From positions 1 through 64,000 of the forward strand of contig JAEVZS010000017.1 of NCBI GenBank assembly GCA_023392125.1: 64,000 nt of DNA, given 5' to 3'. Source of the DNA: Bacteroidota bacterium (GTDB lineage: Bacteria > Bacteroidota > Bacteroidia > Cytophagales > Cytophagaceae). Positions 43,284 to 57,300 of this stretch are shown piece after piece. Every line of letters begins with the position of its first letter. The first letter of the stretch is position 1. The notes beneath the pieces are model-generated. The model was given only the letters and a program-made list of their open reading frames with translations. It searched no databases and was not told the DNA's origin. The position numbers and the translations under genes were made by a program.

Positions 43284-45343
43284 TGAAGAAACTATTACTT
43301 GTACCGATCTGCTTATTGTCTTTCCTGGCTATGGGACAGTCAGATTCCTTATTGCTGCTGCATTATTTTCAGCCGGAAAAAGGCCTTATGCTGAAATGGC
43401 TTCCTGCTTCATATGATGTTTTCGAGCAGGGTTTCCGATCAGGATATAATCTTTACAGAGCTGAAATAGAAATTGTCAACGGAGTGGAAAAAGCCGGTGG
43501 TTTTGTCAGACTGAATACGAAACCGTTTACCTATTGGCCCTATGAAAAGCTGGAAGAGGAAATAAAAAGAGATCCGGACCTGGAGTCGGCAAGGATATTC
43601 ATTGATGGTGCGGAGGAAGTACTGAGCAGAGCTCCGGCGGATAATATGGCATCTGCGGTGGATGAAGCAAAATCCCGTGATTTTATACATGTGCTGGCGT
43701 CTTTTGCGGTAATCAGTAAAAACAAGGTGGCGGAAGCTCTGGGGATGTATTATCTGGACAATACCCTCTCTCCCGATAAAAAATATCTCTACAAAGTAGA
43801 AGTAGCAGGCAAGCCGGAGCTTCATAATTTCCTGCTGGTATTTCCATTGAAAAATGTGTCTGCCGAGAAGGTTTTCGGGCTGACTGCCAGACTTACCCCG
43901 GGAGCTGTTTACCTGGGCTGGTTTAACAACAACAACAAGAATTTTCCATACTACAATATTTATCGTGCCGAAAAGAAAGGTGGTCCTTATATAAAGCTGA
44001 ATGATATTCCGATGACCGGTACCGCCGGAAATGCGGATTTCTCATCCAATACATCGATGTATGTGGATTCTATAAAGCAGTACAACAAGACTTTCTATTA
44101 TAAGATAAGTGGTGTAAACGCTTTTGAAAGGGAGGGAGTAGCTTCGGATCCGGTGGAGATAAAAACATTTTACATGCTGAAGACGGCTCCGGTTATTTCA
44201 GGATCCTCCAATCCTCAGGGGCAGGACATTGACGTTTCATGGGCAGTGGATCCGGAAGACAAGCCTTATATACGTGGCTTTTCCGTTTTCAGGGCAGCCA
44301 AAGCCGAAGGTCCTTATATCAAGGTAAGTAAAGAGCTTATAAAGCCGGAAAAGCAGTCGTTTCTTGATCAGACAGAAAAAAGCAGCTCCAATTATTATGT
44401 AATTTCAGCTTATGGTTCCGGAGGAGATTCCCTTCTTTCGCTCATGCATGCTCATTTGCTGGTAGATTCGGTTCCGCCTTCGAAACCTGTGATTGTTTCA
44501 GGAATATGTGATTCTAACGGGATTGTTACGATTCACTGGAAACGAAATACGGAAAGAGACATGCTGGGCTACCGGGTTTTTAAATCAGACCGACTCGAAG
44601 GCGAACCTCTGCGAGTGATTCCGGGACATACGGCCGATACGATGATCGTGGATACGGTAGATCTCAAAAGACCTTTTAACAAGGTTTACTATCGAATTGC
44701 GGCAATCGATCAGCATTTTAACCCTTCTGTCCCTTCAGAATACATCCATGTGGTGCTCCCGGATATCAATCCGCCCGTCAACGGATTTTTTAAAGAATAC
44801 ATGGTTGGTATGAATGGTATAAAACTGACCTGGGAAAACAGCGGTGCTTATGATCTCAAAAGCATGCATCTGCTGAGAAAAAGTGATGAGGAGTTTGAGT
44901 ACCGGCTGATTAAAAGCTTTGGCGGGGATAGTCTGAAGATTGCAGAATACACAGATACTAATACCAGGGCCTTTGTAACCTACGATTACGTGCTGGATGC
45001 GGAAGACTTTGCCGGTCTGCGCTCCGGATATTCGAACGTATTGAGTGTGCAGCAGCTTGATAAGCGAAAGATACAGGCCGTAACAAACCTGCGGGCAGTC
45101 GTCAGCAGAGATAACAAAATGATTAAGCTGAGCTGGGACTTTCCCGCCAATGCGAAAGGCTTCAGGATCTATCGTTCCCGAAACGGCGGTCCTCTGGAAG
45201 TCTATGAGTTTGTCAAAGGGGATAAGCGTGAGTTTTACGATACCTGGCTAAAGCCCAAATCCAGCTACATTTATCTGATGATAGCCGAACTGGCAGGCGG
45301 TTATGAATCAGGCTATAGTAACAAAATTGAAGTGATCTATTAA
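43283..45343 (+). CDS. Secreted fibronectin-III-like repeat protein
   Basis: The ATG at 43283 overlaps the preceding TGA (TGATG). After a signal peptide (MKKLLLVPICLLSFLAMGQ) the 686 residues hold about six fibronectin-III-like modules. Five of them begin near residues 202, 314, 412, 509 and 609, and one lies close to the N-terminus. The recurrent pattern is a Trp strand then a Tyr/Phe strand: VYLGWFNNN...YNIYRAEK, DVSWAVDP...FSVFRAAKAEGPYIK, IHWKRN...YRVFKS, LTWENS...LLRK, LSWDFP...FRIYRS. No catalytic domain or sorting tail is seen. A binding or scaffold role at the cell surface is inferred. Confidence 0.8.
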   Translation: MKKLLLVPICLLSFLAMGQSDSLLLLHYFQPEKGLMLKWLPASYDVFEQGFRSGYNLYRAEIEIVNGVEKAGGFVRLNTKPFTYWPYEKLEEEIKRDPDLESARIFIDGAEEVLSRAPADNMASAVDEAKSRDFIHVLASFAVISKNKVAEALGMYYLDNTLSPDKKYLYKVEVAGKPELHNFLLVFPLKNVSAEKVFGLTARLTPGAVYLGWFNNNNKNFPYYNIYRAEKKGGPYIKLNDIPMTGTAGNADFSSNTSMYVDSIKQYNKTFYYKISGVNAFEREGVASDPVEIKTFYMLKTAPVISGSSNPQGQDIDVSWAVDPEDKPYIRGFSVFRAAKAEGPYIKVSKELIKPEKQSFLDQTEKSSSNYYVISAYGSGGDSLLSLMHAHLLVDSVPPSKPVIVSGICDSNGIVTIHWKRNTERDMLGYRVFKSDRLEGEPLRVIPGHTADTMIVDTVDLKRPFNKVYYRIAAIDQHFNPSVPSEYIHVVLPDINPPVNGFFKEYMVGMNGIKLTWENSGAYDLKSMHLLRKSDEEFEYRLIKSFGGDSLKIAEYTDTNTRAFVTYDYVLDAEDFAGLRSGYSNVLSVQQLDKRKIQAVTNLRAVVSRDNKMIKLSWDFPANAKGFRIYRSRNGGPLEVYEFVKGDKREFYDTWLKPKSSYIYLMIAELAGGYESGYSNKIEVIY

Positions 45344-45354
45344 TAATCGCAGTG

Positions 45355-48300
45355 ATGATTATGGTGAGAAATATATTTTTATGCTTGCTGCTTTTTGGTT
45401 CCTTTTTTATTCAGGGACAATCGGTTGTCTACGTCAATCAGGCATATGAGGGCGCTGTTTCAAACGGACTGTCATGGCAAACACCTTTTCGTACCATTGA
45501 GGAGGCTATTGATTTGGCAGAAGAAGGGGCCGAGATATGGATCGCGAAGGGAGAGTACAGCACACCGTCTGAAAATGAAGAATACCAATATAACTTGTCA
45601 AAAAGTCTTGCCTTCATAGGAGGCTTTGAGGGAGATGAAGAGTATGCCTATGAACGAAATACAGAGCTGAATAAAACCATTCTGACCAGCAGGTATAATG
45701 ACAGTTATAGCCTGTTGTTTATGATAAATGCAGAACTCCATTTAACACTTGACGGACTTTATCTTACAAAGTTTTTGGCGCTTGCCTCTGATGGGGGCTC
45801 TGATTACCTAACTACAATTTCCATGAGGAAATGCCATATTTACGATGTTACGTCCTCTTTATTTAACATCACCAATGGTAATCTGTATATGGACAGTGTC
45901 TCCTATGCAGGTAACTTCTCCTCAATTTCAGGTACCTATAATATTGTTCGTGTTACAAATTTTAAAGCTTCAGATAATCACAATTCCATCTTTGCGCTGA
46001 CTTGTCACGAAGAGTTTTATATAGCGGATAGCGAATTCAGAGAAAACAGGGGAAGCATTTTTTATGTGAGCAATGCAAAGAAAAGCACTATAACCAATTG
46101 TGTGTTTGACTCCAACACTTCATCTGGATCGGACTGGCTGAATTTTTCTTCCAATCGCCCGGATTCATCTGAGTTCTTATTTACAAATTCAGCTGTCAGC
46201 GATTTTACAGGTGCAACAATGCTGAATGTTCAGGGGGCTTTCAAGAGCAAGCTGATCAGAAACTGCCAGTTTCGCGATTATGAATCTTCTTACACTATGG
46301 TTAGCATCTCAGGTGGCATTAATTCGCTTGAGCAGCTAACAGTTGAAAACTGTAATGCATATAATCTGATAAATCATAGCGGTTATGGATCTGTCATATT
46401 AAGTGATGTTGATTTTTTATCATGCACATCAACCAATATGTTCTTGCTATGTGATAAAGTTCGTTTTAATAATGTACGAATTGACGGATGCGAAAATAAT
46501 GGAACTAATAATATCAACTCATCAGGATTTTCAGCGAAAAATCTACAGATTCTGAATTCAAAACTTTCCCCTCTTCTTGTTAGCTTAAGTTATAATGGCA
46601 TAGTGGGGAATGCTTCCCTGACTGACTGCAGGTTCGAAAATGTCCAGGTAACTGATCGCTTGTTTCTTTTTTATGGTGGAAATGAAAGTAAAGCGATTTT
46701 CAATAATTGCACGTTTGAATCAGTAAGTGCTGCCGGTGATGGAGGGATTGTATATGGCAGCGCGATGAATCTGGAATTTGACAATTGTATTTTTAGAAAA
46801 AATAAAACCAGTGGAAGGGGAAATGTAGGTCTTAGCACTCCGGGCGGGCATTATATCACTGTTATGAAAAGTGTATTTGAGAATAATTATGCGAAAGAAG
46901 GAGCGGCAATTCATAGTAATGGAATAATTAATCTTGCTTATTGTAATTTTATTAATAATGAGTCGGAGGAAAACGGAGGTGCGGTCAGGTTTGGAGGTAG
47001 TGGTAATATCACTGTAAACAATTGTCTTTTTACAGGAAATCGAGCTGGTAACAATGGGGGTGCAATATCTTCGAATGGTAAAATGCTTGTGGATAATACG
47101 CGTTTTACCGAAAATGTATCGGCCAATGGAACAGTCTATATAGAAAATCCTTATACTGCTGATTTTAATAACTGTTCTTTTTACAAAAATATATCCGATA
47201 ACAATCCTGTTGTTTTACACGGGCATACAACATTAAGAAACTCTGTTGTATATGGTAATATTCAGTTGGCAACTGAGCCGCTTACACTGGGATCGAATAT
47301 TTACAATTCGATTGTGTGGAATAATGGCTTCAGGCTTGCGGAAATATACCGAAGAGAGGGAATATATGGTAACTCGGAAGTTAACCTTATCTCATTCTCT
47401 AATATCCAGGGAGGTTTCGAAGGTGAGGGTAACCTTGATCTTGATCCCGGATTCGTAGATCCGGAAAACGGGGACTTTCGCCTTTCCTGTGAGTCTCCGC
47501 TGATTAATATGGGATCCAATCAATACGCTTCGGGCATCCCCGATGCATATGGTACACCACGTATCATGGCTGGCAGGGTTGATATGGGGGCCTATGAGTT
47601 TGCCGGTGATCCGGCCGTAGCACGAGCTATACCCCGGCCGGAGTTTAGTTTCAGCAATGCAAGTGCCTGTATAGGAGAATTAGTGGAACTGAAAAATCTG
47701 ACTCCTGATACAGGTTATTTTACCTATAAGTGGGGCATCGGGGAAAATACATCACTTTTTTCTGCGGTTGATACCTCGTATGTGTACATGAAGAGCGGAA
47801 TATATCAGGTGCGTCTGATTGCCACCAACGCATGCGGGAAATCAGAGGAGATAACAAAAGAACTGGAGGTTAAACCTTCACTGACGCCGGGTATTCAGTA
47901 TCCGACGATCGTATTGCACGGGGATACCACGTCTTTCAGAACGAATGCTTTATGTGAACGTCTGGATTGGAAGGTAACCGGCGGAGATATATTGTCAGGA
48001 AACGGTACCGGCCATATTTCGGTCAAGTGGGGTGACGGGGCTTCCGGCAACGGAAAAGTGCAGCTCCTGGCCACTGGTTGCGGCAGAGATGAGCTATGTG
48101 AGCTTCCGGTCGAAATCGATGTGCCTGTTATGGCGGCTTCCAATCCGTTAACAGGTCCGTCGTTGGTCTGTGCAGGGGTAACAGCTGTATATGAAACTAC
48201 AAACAAGGCTTTTGTACCGGGATCGGTATATACATGGTCGGTAAAAGGAGGTTCCATTACAGGAGCCTCTGTCGGATACGGTCTTGATTCCGTAGAAGTA

Positions 48301-51300
48301 GTCTGGAGCACGATATCGGGAAGGGGTGTCGTCTATCTGACTATTACCAATGAGTTTTTGAAGAGCGCAATACTTGATTCTGTTGAGGTGCTGATCCGGT
48401 ATCCATTTGCCATACATGCACATCCCCGGCATTTCTGTATTGGAGGAGAGCAGACTTTTAACACGGGTCGTCCCGGAGATTTTGTCTGGAAGATCAGCGG
48501 CCCGGAAAATGAAATAGATGAAATGACCGGAAAGGCTATGTTCGGAAGCCTTGGCGGAAACTATATAGTGGAAGTAACTTCTGCAGATCCGACGGCCTTC
48601 TGTAATCAGGAAGATACATTGATGATTGTTCTGGAGGAAGCTCCGGTTATACAATCAGTGAATGGTCCGGAGGATGTAGTTGCAGATCAGGTATATCAGT
48701 ACAGCGTGGAATATGCCGGTAGCCAGAGCAGTCCTGTATGGCTGACCAGAAAAAGCAATTATTACATGTCGGGCAACCCTGCTTCTGTCCGGTGGCAGTT
48801 CGGTGAGCCCTATGGTTTTGATGTATTCGTCCGGTCCAATATGGCAGGGTGTTTATCTGATACCATTCGTTTTGATGTCAGGCCGGACTTCGTCTATTCG
48901 GTTTCAGGGCCTGATGAGCTATGTATTTCTGGGGAACAACTCTTTGTGGTTAATGAGGATCCTGACAATGGGCAGACGTATAGCTGGCAGCTGAACGGAA
49001 ATCCTTTGTCAGGCGAAACGAACGAACAGCCTGTACGGTTTAACCAGCCTGGATATAATACCCTGAATGTTTTGGTAAACCGGAAGGGCATGATATATCG
49101 TGCGTCGAAAAGAGTACTGGTAAAAGCTGCAGAGGGTACTGTATCGGTAAACGGCCCCAATGTAATCAGACCGGAAGGTGGCGGAACGTATACTTATACT
49201 ATTTCCAACAGAGACGGACTGACTCCGGATATCAGGGTGATAGGGGCCGCAACCTATTCACTGGCCGATAGTGTGCTGACCGTAACCTGGGGTGCAAACG
49301 GACCTTATCAGATAGAAGCTGCTGGCATGAAAGGCGGGGAACAATGCTCTTCGGTTCCTTTCAGGTATCAGGTGGGTAAGGCCGCAGCACTTTCGAAAGA
49401 AATAACATTGCAGTCAGGCAGTCTGTGCCCCAATACACAGAATGAGTATAAAATAGAGCTGGATGAACTGGCAGAAGATATCCGCTGGATGCTCGATGGC
49501 GGTGGAACAGTTGTGTCTTATGATCGGGATCAGGCGATTATTCAGTGGGGAGAAACCCCGGGTGAATATACCATTTCAGTATCCTATAAGCGTTTCGGAG
49601 AGCAGATACTGACCCGGAAAATTCGGGTAAATACCAACCCGGCTCCGCAGATAAATGAAACAATTGTATGTGGTGATGAGGCCACTACTCTCCGTACCAT
49701 GCTGCCTTACAGCGCATATCGCTGGACACTGGAACCGGAGGGGAGATATCTGTCAGATAACGTGTCTCTTCAGATCAGATCAGGAGGTATATATACAGTT
49801 CGTGTCACTGATCAGAATGGATGTACAGGGGTGGCTTCCGCCAATATCCTGGCCGTACCTCAGCCAATCGCCAGACTGACTTCATCGGCAGGTGATATTT
49901 GTGAAGGTGCCGGAACAAGGCCTGTTACACTGACCGCCATAGAAGGAGCAGATTATACCTACGAATGGTATATGGATGGTCAGAAAATAAACCATAATGC
50001 CTCGGTCTATACTTTTGAACAGGATATTGCCACACCGGGCACACATATATATACACTGAAAGTGATCTCTTCCGGAGTCTGTACGGCCGAAGATCAGCTG
50101 GAACTTACTGTTCGGACCACTTCTCAGTGCAGTGGCGGGGGAGGTGACAACGATGACAAAACATGCCCGGATGAGGTACGCTTTTCGGTTTCGGGATATC
50201 AGCCTTTTACTTTTATCAATACGTCCACGTTGTCTCAGGGATATGCCTGGGATTTCGGAGACGGGAACAGCAGCTCACAGGTGACAAATGTTCAGCATAC
50301 CTATGCAGCGCTTGGATATTATCAGGTGACCCTGCAAAGCGGTTGTGCCAGTCATAGTGTCCTGGTCAATGTACCTTTGAGCGCGAGATTTGCCGCGCCG
50401 CTGGGAGCATGTCAGTTTGAAGAAATTGAGTTTTCTGATTATTCGGTCAATCTTCCTGGTTATACCTACGAGTCCTGGTCCTGGGACTTTGGCAACGGTC
50501 AGACAAGCACTCAGCAGAATCCACGGTACAGCTATCCGGAACCAGGCAGCTATACAGTCCGGTTTTCAGTCAGCGTACGGGGCGATGGCGGAGCGTATAC
50601 CGATAGCTTCGAAAAAGAAATAACCATCTATAAAACACCGGAAGTAGATTTTACTGTTCAGTTGCCGGAATGCAATTCTGACCTGGTCCTTTTTACAGAT
50701 CGTTCATTGGTTACTACATCGGAGGCAATATATAGCTGGGATCTGGGCAACGGAGTAAAATCAGGCCATGTGAATCCCAAAGCACGATACGCTCCGGGTG
50801 CCAAAACTGTACAGCTGCGTATTACCGATTATATCGGCTGTTCAGCCACTTCGTCCAGGGCTTTCAATATCCTTCAGCCGGTAGAAAGCAGTCCCGTTGA
50901 GGTTCTTGGCAATCTTAATCTTTGCTATGGTGACAGTGTGCTACTCAGAGCGCCGGAGAGCAGTGATTCCTACATCTGGAAAAACGGTCTTACAGCCATT
51001 GCTCAAAACAGCAGAGAACTTTATATCAAAGAAAGCGGAAACTATTCGGTTGACTATATGGAGTCTGATTGCAGACTTACGACCAGAGAAGTCCCGGTCC
51101 GGGTTTTTGAGCTCAGCGATGCTTTTGTTTCGTTTGAGCAGCCGGGTTGCGAGGGACTTATGCTTAAAGTCAGAGCCAATAATGTAGATACACAAAAGCA
51201 CTCCATAACATGGAAGCTGAATGAGGATGCCCTGGATTATTCCGGAAGTGAGTTTACCATTAGTACCTTGAGTCAGCAAGACGCGGGCATATATGCAGCT

Positions 51301-54300
51301 ATAGCCGAAGATAACGGGACTGGCTGTTACTATCAGCTTCCGGTTAAAGAACTTGTCGTAAATTCTCTGCCTGCAAAGCCTGTTCTTGGCAGTCTGCAAA
51401 GTCAGCTATGTGGCGGAGATACCATAAAAGTGTATAATACAGTTGAGTATTCGTTCGGTTATGCTTCCGTATGGTCTCTGAACAATGTGGTGCTCGAAGG
51501 GGAGCTTTCCGATACGCTGGCTGTCTCGGGAGTCAATATTCATCCGGATGTGCAATTGAGAATAACGGATAACGCGACCGGATGCAGTATTGAGTCAGAT
51601 CCGTACACAGTACTATTTGGCAAGATCGTACAGCCTGTTTTATCAGCGGATATCGATGCCTGTGAGCATGCATACGCTTCAATAGGAGTTGGCGGCATTG
51701 TCCCGGAAGAATATGATTTTGCCTGGTATAAGGATGGCATACTTTTATCCAATACCATGCCCCGGATGGATTTTGCGAGTTTACGTCCTGCTGATGCCGG
51801 ATGGTATCAAGCGATTCTGACCAGCAAAACGGTCAACGGAAATGTTAAAGACTGTATTTTCCGCACGGATACTACCAGCGTATCTGTAAAGCCGGCGCCC
51901 CCTCAACCTGTTATTTCCGGTATACAGGAGTTTTGTGCGGGAGATAGGGTTGTACTGACCAGCTCGGTGCAGGAGCATATAGTCTGGAATACGGGAGATG
52001 ATCAGTCATCTATTACCGTCTATGAGCCAGGGGCCTATAGCGTGGTAGTTACCAACCCGGCAAATCAGTGCCGGACCCAGGCCAGTTTTCCGGTTACACA
52101 AAACCCGTTGCCTGATTTCAGGTTTCTGGGGACAGGAGTATATGATTTCTGCGGTTCAGAACCTCTGCGACTGAAAGGATTAGACAGCTATCCGCATTTT
52201 CAGTGGAAGCTCAACGGAGAAGATTACGGAAAAGCCAACAGGGATCTGTATCCCAGAAAATCCGGCAATTATACCGTTGTGGCGGTCACGGACAAGAATT
52301 GTACTGCTGAGTCCGATACGCTGCGGCTGAAGTCTCTGCCATGTGCCTGTACGGTAGTGACTGCGGAAGACGGGCTTGACATAGGATCATTGAGAGACGC
52401 TATTCTCTGTGCCAATACCAAAGCCGGTCCGGATATGATCAGCTTCGAGATAGAAGGACCCGGACCACATATTATCGTGCTGGATTCTGCCCTGCCGGTA
52501 ATAAAGGAGACCGTGGCCATCGATGGCTTTACACAGGCAGGGGAAGGTGCTTATGACATTATTATTCGCAGCGGATCATATGCAGTCAGTGCTTTTGTTC
52601 AGTCAGACTACGCCGAGGAGTCCGAGTTCCGCGGATTGCAATTTGAAAATTTTGACCATGCCATTGTTCCCGGCTTTGGTAATAACGGAATCGTTATTGA
52701 GAAAAACCGTTTCCTTGGCAGAACCAGGCAAAGCCTGAAATTTTCTGCATTGACAACCGGTGCGGAAATAAAAAATAACTTTTTTGAAGGAGAAGGAACA
52801 GGCGCTGCTCTGGCATGGCGCTATGTCACCGGATCAGTCGTTCGCGAAAACCGGTTTCGCCGGCTGGAATCCGCGGTTTTACTGATGCAATCCGACCGTA
52901 ATACGATCCGTGATAATATATTTGAGGATATCGCCGGTGATGCCTTGACGCTTACTCTTCAATCGGCAGAAAATACTGTTTCAGGCAATACCTTTGTCCG
53001 GATAGACAGCAACGCTGTCGCCGTATTATCGTCCGGCAAAAACACTATACGGGACAACCGGATCGGAACGGACCAGGATGGAGAGCCGGGGCTGGTCGGG
53101 CTTAATGGTATAAAAACAGTAGCCTCGGCAGGTACCCGACTGAGCGGAAATAGTATTTCCGGAGTTGGCAGACACGGAATAGTTACGGATTCACTGACTG
53201 TAATTGAAAACAACCAGATCCGTTATGCAGGTTTATTCGGAATATCTGCGCAGGATTCGGTAGTAATTCATAGGAACGTGCTGGACAATAATGCCGGTGG
53301 TGGTGTTTTTGTACATACTAACCGGGTACGTATCAGCGAAAACCGGATTACGGCTATTCAGCCGGCAATCAAAGCGATCGATCTCGACGGGGCAGGTAAT
53401 GGTAATAAGCTTCCGGCTGATTTTACAGGTTATGAGTATACTACGGAGTCTATCACTATTTCAGGGACGTCTCTGCCGGGCGATGTCGTAGAGCTGTTTA
53501 CTTCCGAAGCCAGACCCCAGCAGGCGTTGCAGTACGCAGGTAAAACCACGACCGGATCAGACGGCAGGTGGAGCATGGCTATTGCCAAAGGTCCGCATTT
53601 TGATATCCAGCGCAAAAACTATTATGTCAATACCGCTTCGGCAGGAAGCAATACCTCAGAGCTGTCAGGAAGCTACCAGACACCCTGCGTAGCCTGCGTT
53701 TGTCTGGTAACCAACAATCACGATCAGGGAGAAAACTCCCTGCGGGCTGCGGTCGACAGCGCTCATGCAGGTGCATGTACAACGATCGGTTTTGCTATTT
53801 CAAATACCACTATTCATCTGGAATCTGAGCTGAGACCGATCGAAGTGCCGGTCCGGATTACCGGAAAGCCCGGAATTGTACTGGAGGGAAATGGAAGCGG
53901 TAAAGCATTTACGGTAGAGGCTGATCATTTCAATCTGACAGGGCTTGCTTTCAGTAACTGGGAAACGGCTTTGGCTCTCAATGGAAATAAGGCGCTGCTT
54001 ACGGATATCCAGATCGATCGTGCTGCTGTGCCGGTTAGTATCAATGGTGATCACAACAGGACCGGTGGTGTATGTATCAATTGTCAGTCACCGGCATCTG
54101 CTGCTCAGACTACTTCCGGAATAATCATAACGGGAAATAATAACGAAACCGGATTTGCAGAAAATCCCAATCGCATCTTTCATGCGAAGGACAATGGGGT
54201 TCTGGTCATTGGAGGAACCGGCAACCGTATTCTGTATACGACCATCGAAGGGTCATCCAAAGGGATAAAGCACCAGCAGGATGGCAATAATAATCATGCC

Positions 54301-57300
54301 GCGCCTGCTGGCTTGTCGGGCAGCCTGAATGAAAACAATACAGGCATAATCAGCGGAAAGGTGCAAATTGGGGACCGGGTTCAGTTTTTTGTTTCAGACT
54401 TTACCGGAAAACCGGCTTCCGAATTTGTGCTTGAGTTTGTAGCAAGTCAGGAAGAGTTTTCTGTCACATTGCCTGCTCAGTATATACAGGAAGGCAAAAA
54501 CGCGTTTTTTGTTCTTACGGCAACCGATGCTGATGGCAACACTTCTGAGTTTTCCAGGGTAGTAAAGGTCGGCGACAATACAGTCTATTGTGTCGTTTCC
54601 AACACGCAAAATTCCGGAGAGGGATCATTGCGATCAGCCGTTGATTGTGTAAATGAGGCGGGAGCAGTTCTGCAAGCCAGCGCGGCCATTCTTTTTGATC
54701 TTCCTGCTTCGGCGGAGAATACTATCTCAGTAGAAGGAAGCGGCTTTGAAATTACCAATAGCTATGGAGTGGTAATCGATCCTAAGCAGATCAGTATAAA
54801 AGTTGCTTCCGGTGCGGACAAGCTTCCCTATGCTTTTGCCTGGTCGGTCAGCAATGTGGAAATGAAGAATCTTTTCCTGCATGGTTTTGTCCACGGGATA
54901 AAAATACATACCGGAAGCGCAAACCGGATTGTCGCCAATACATTTACCGGCAATGATACGGCTGTCTATATCCGGAATGCCGGCAGAAATACACTATCGG
55001 ACAATACATTCTCTTCCGGTGGTCTGGGCTTGTATGCCCAAAATACTTCACTGGAACTGGTTTCCAATGTTTTCGGTGGCGGGGCTTTAGGTGCAGGGGC
55101 GCATCTTTCCGGTATCAGCAATACCTCTGTTGCCTGGAACAGATTTCTGGATCTGAGCAACCATACTCCGGGTTGGGGGCTTCTTAGCGAAAATTCATCC
55201 GGCCTGACGATCCGAAACAACGAAGTTTCGTTCAGCGATGGTACCCATACAGGTTTCCTTCTGAAAGAGACAAGACTTTCCCATATTACTCAAAATACTT
55301 TTGCAGGTGGAAAAAACTCTGTGGAAATTGTGCAGTCGGAGTTTGTGAAGATTGCGGAGAACCGGCTGGATAATCCAGCTTTTGCGGGATTGTCGCTGGA
55401 TGCATCGGATTATATAGACATATCACGGAATACAGCTGCCGGGCTTGCGGAAGGTACAAAACCGATCCATCTCAATTATGGACAGCCTGCCCAGTCCAAC
55501 AAGGGACTCAGAGCTCCGGAATTTATCAGTGTAACCTATCTGAAAGGAAAGGTCATATACAGAGGTAAGGCGGCAGAGGAAAGTATCGTAGAGATTTTTG
55601 AAACTTCTGCGGAAGGCCGCGATCTTGTCCGCTATATGGGACAGACGGAAGCAGACCGTTTTGGAAATTTTGAGTTTGCCATTGCTGTCTCTCCGGTTGA
55701 TATCAACCGGTATACCTTGAGGGCTACTTCCACCTTTAGTCCGCATTATTCTCCCAATCCGAATTTCTCCTATACCTCGGAAGCGTCAGAAGCGTTCAAT
55801 CCAAATCTTAAGCTGTGCTTCGTCATTAAAGATACCGATGAGGATCAGGAAGGAACGCTGCGTTATAATATCAACCTGGCCAACAGAGGAGAGTGCAGCC
55901 TGATGCTTTTTGATGTGCCGGTATCCGGACAGGTTTCTATCCGGCCGGATAGTGAGCTGCCGGTTATTACATCCGACAAGCTGATTATTGATGCTACTTC
56001 GCAACCGGGCTATGCGGATCGTCCGGTGGTCAATATACTCGCTGCAAACGGTATTATGGCAGCTTTCCATGCAGAGACTTCCGGAGATCTTTCCATACAT
56101 GGTATCAGAACCAGAGGGTATGCAAGTCCGGTGGTAATTTCCCGGGCTTCCGTTGTCGAAAACTCCTATTGTGAGTTTGTTGATTTCACCAGAGAGGGAA
56201 TTGAGATTCTCAGTCAGGATCATCGCAGCATACGTCTTCAGAACAATCTGTACCGGTCCGAAGAAGCTGATTATATCTGGAATATTGACAAGCCCAATCT
56301 GTATGCTGAAAACGACTCACTGATCGGAGGTAAAAAAGCTGTTGCAAAGCTTGCCGGGGATTCACTTGTGCTTGTCAACAATGTATTCTATGCGCCTGAG
56401 GGAGGCGAGGGCTATACCTTTACCGCTAACGGTATTGACTCCTTGTACGCCAGAGGAAACCGTATTGCGGGTTTCCGTAATGGTGCATCCCTCAAAGAAA
56501 TCTCCCGGTTGTATTTTATCGAAAATGATTTTACTACCGCAAACGGTTCAGAGTCCTTGATCAAGGGTATGTATGTAGAAGGCTGCGCTGAAGGTATTGT
56601 ACTGCTCAATACAATAACAGGAGCAGATACAGCCATCAGCATAACGGATTCGGAGAAGCTTACCTGTAATTCAAACATGCTCAGGGAAAGCGCTTCTGTC
56701 GGAATTTACCTTGCCGGATCCAAAGAAGCGCTGGTTTCTTCCAATATGATCACACAGGCGCGTATTGGTATTGTGGTACGTTCATCCGAACAGTCTTCTC
56801 TTGTTTCCAATACGATCTATGGGCATGACTCAACCGGTATACTGGCAGAGCCGGGGTCGGGCAGGCTGCTTATTGCTTCCAATCTGATAGGTTCTGAAAG
56901 CATCACGCTGGGCAATACAAGTCCTGGTTCTGGCATGGAAATATACTCTTCCGGCAACTGTATCGGAGGAGCGGATACGCTTGCCAACCGTGTCCTGCGC
57001 AATGAACGGGGAGGAGTACTAATAAACGGGGGCACAGGCAACCGGATTACCTATAATATATTCCTTGATAATGATACAACAGATGCTGAACCCGGGCATT
57101 TTGCGATCTGGCATAAGGAAAATGGTAATGAATCGAAAGCCAGCCCTGTTATTACCCATTTTGAAGAAGTCAGCAGAAACTGGCAATACAGAGTCTACGG
57201 TACCTCTGAACCGTATGATACCATTCACCTGTACCGGTCAGACGGGCATTATCAGAATGCGCGTTTCTTTGCCGGAAAAGGAGTAGCAGACGCCTCAGGA

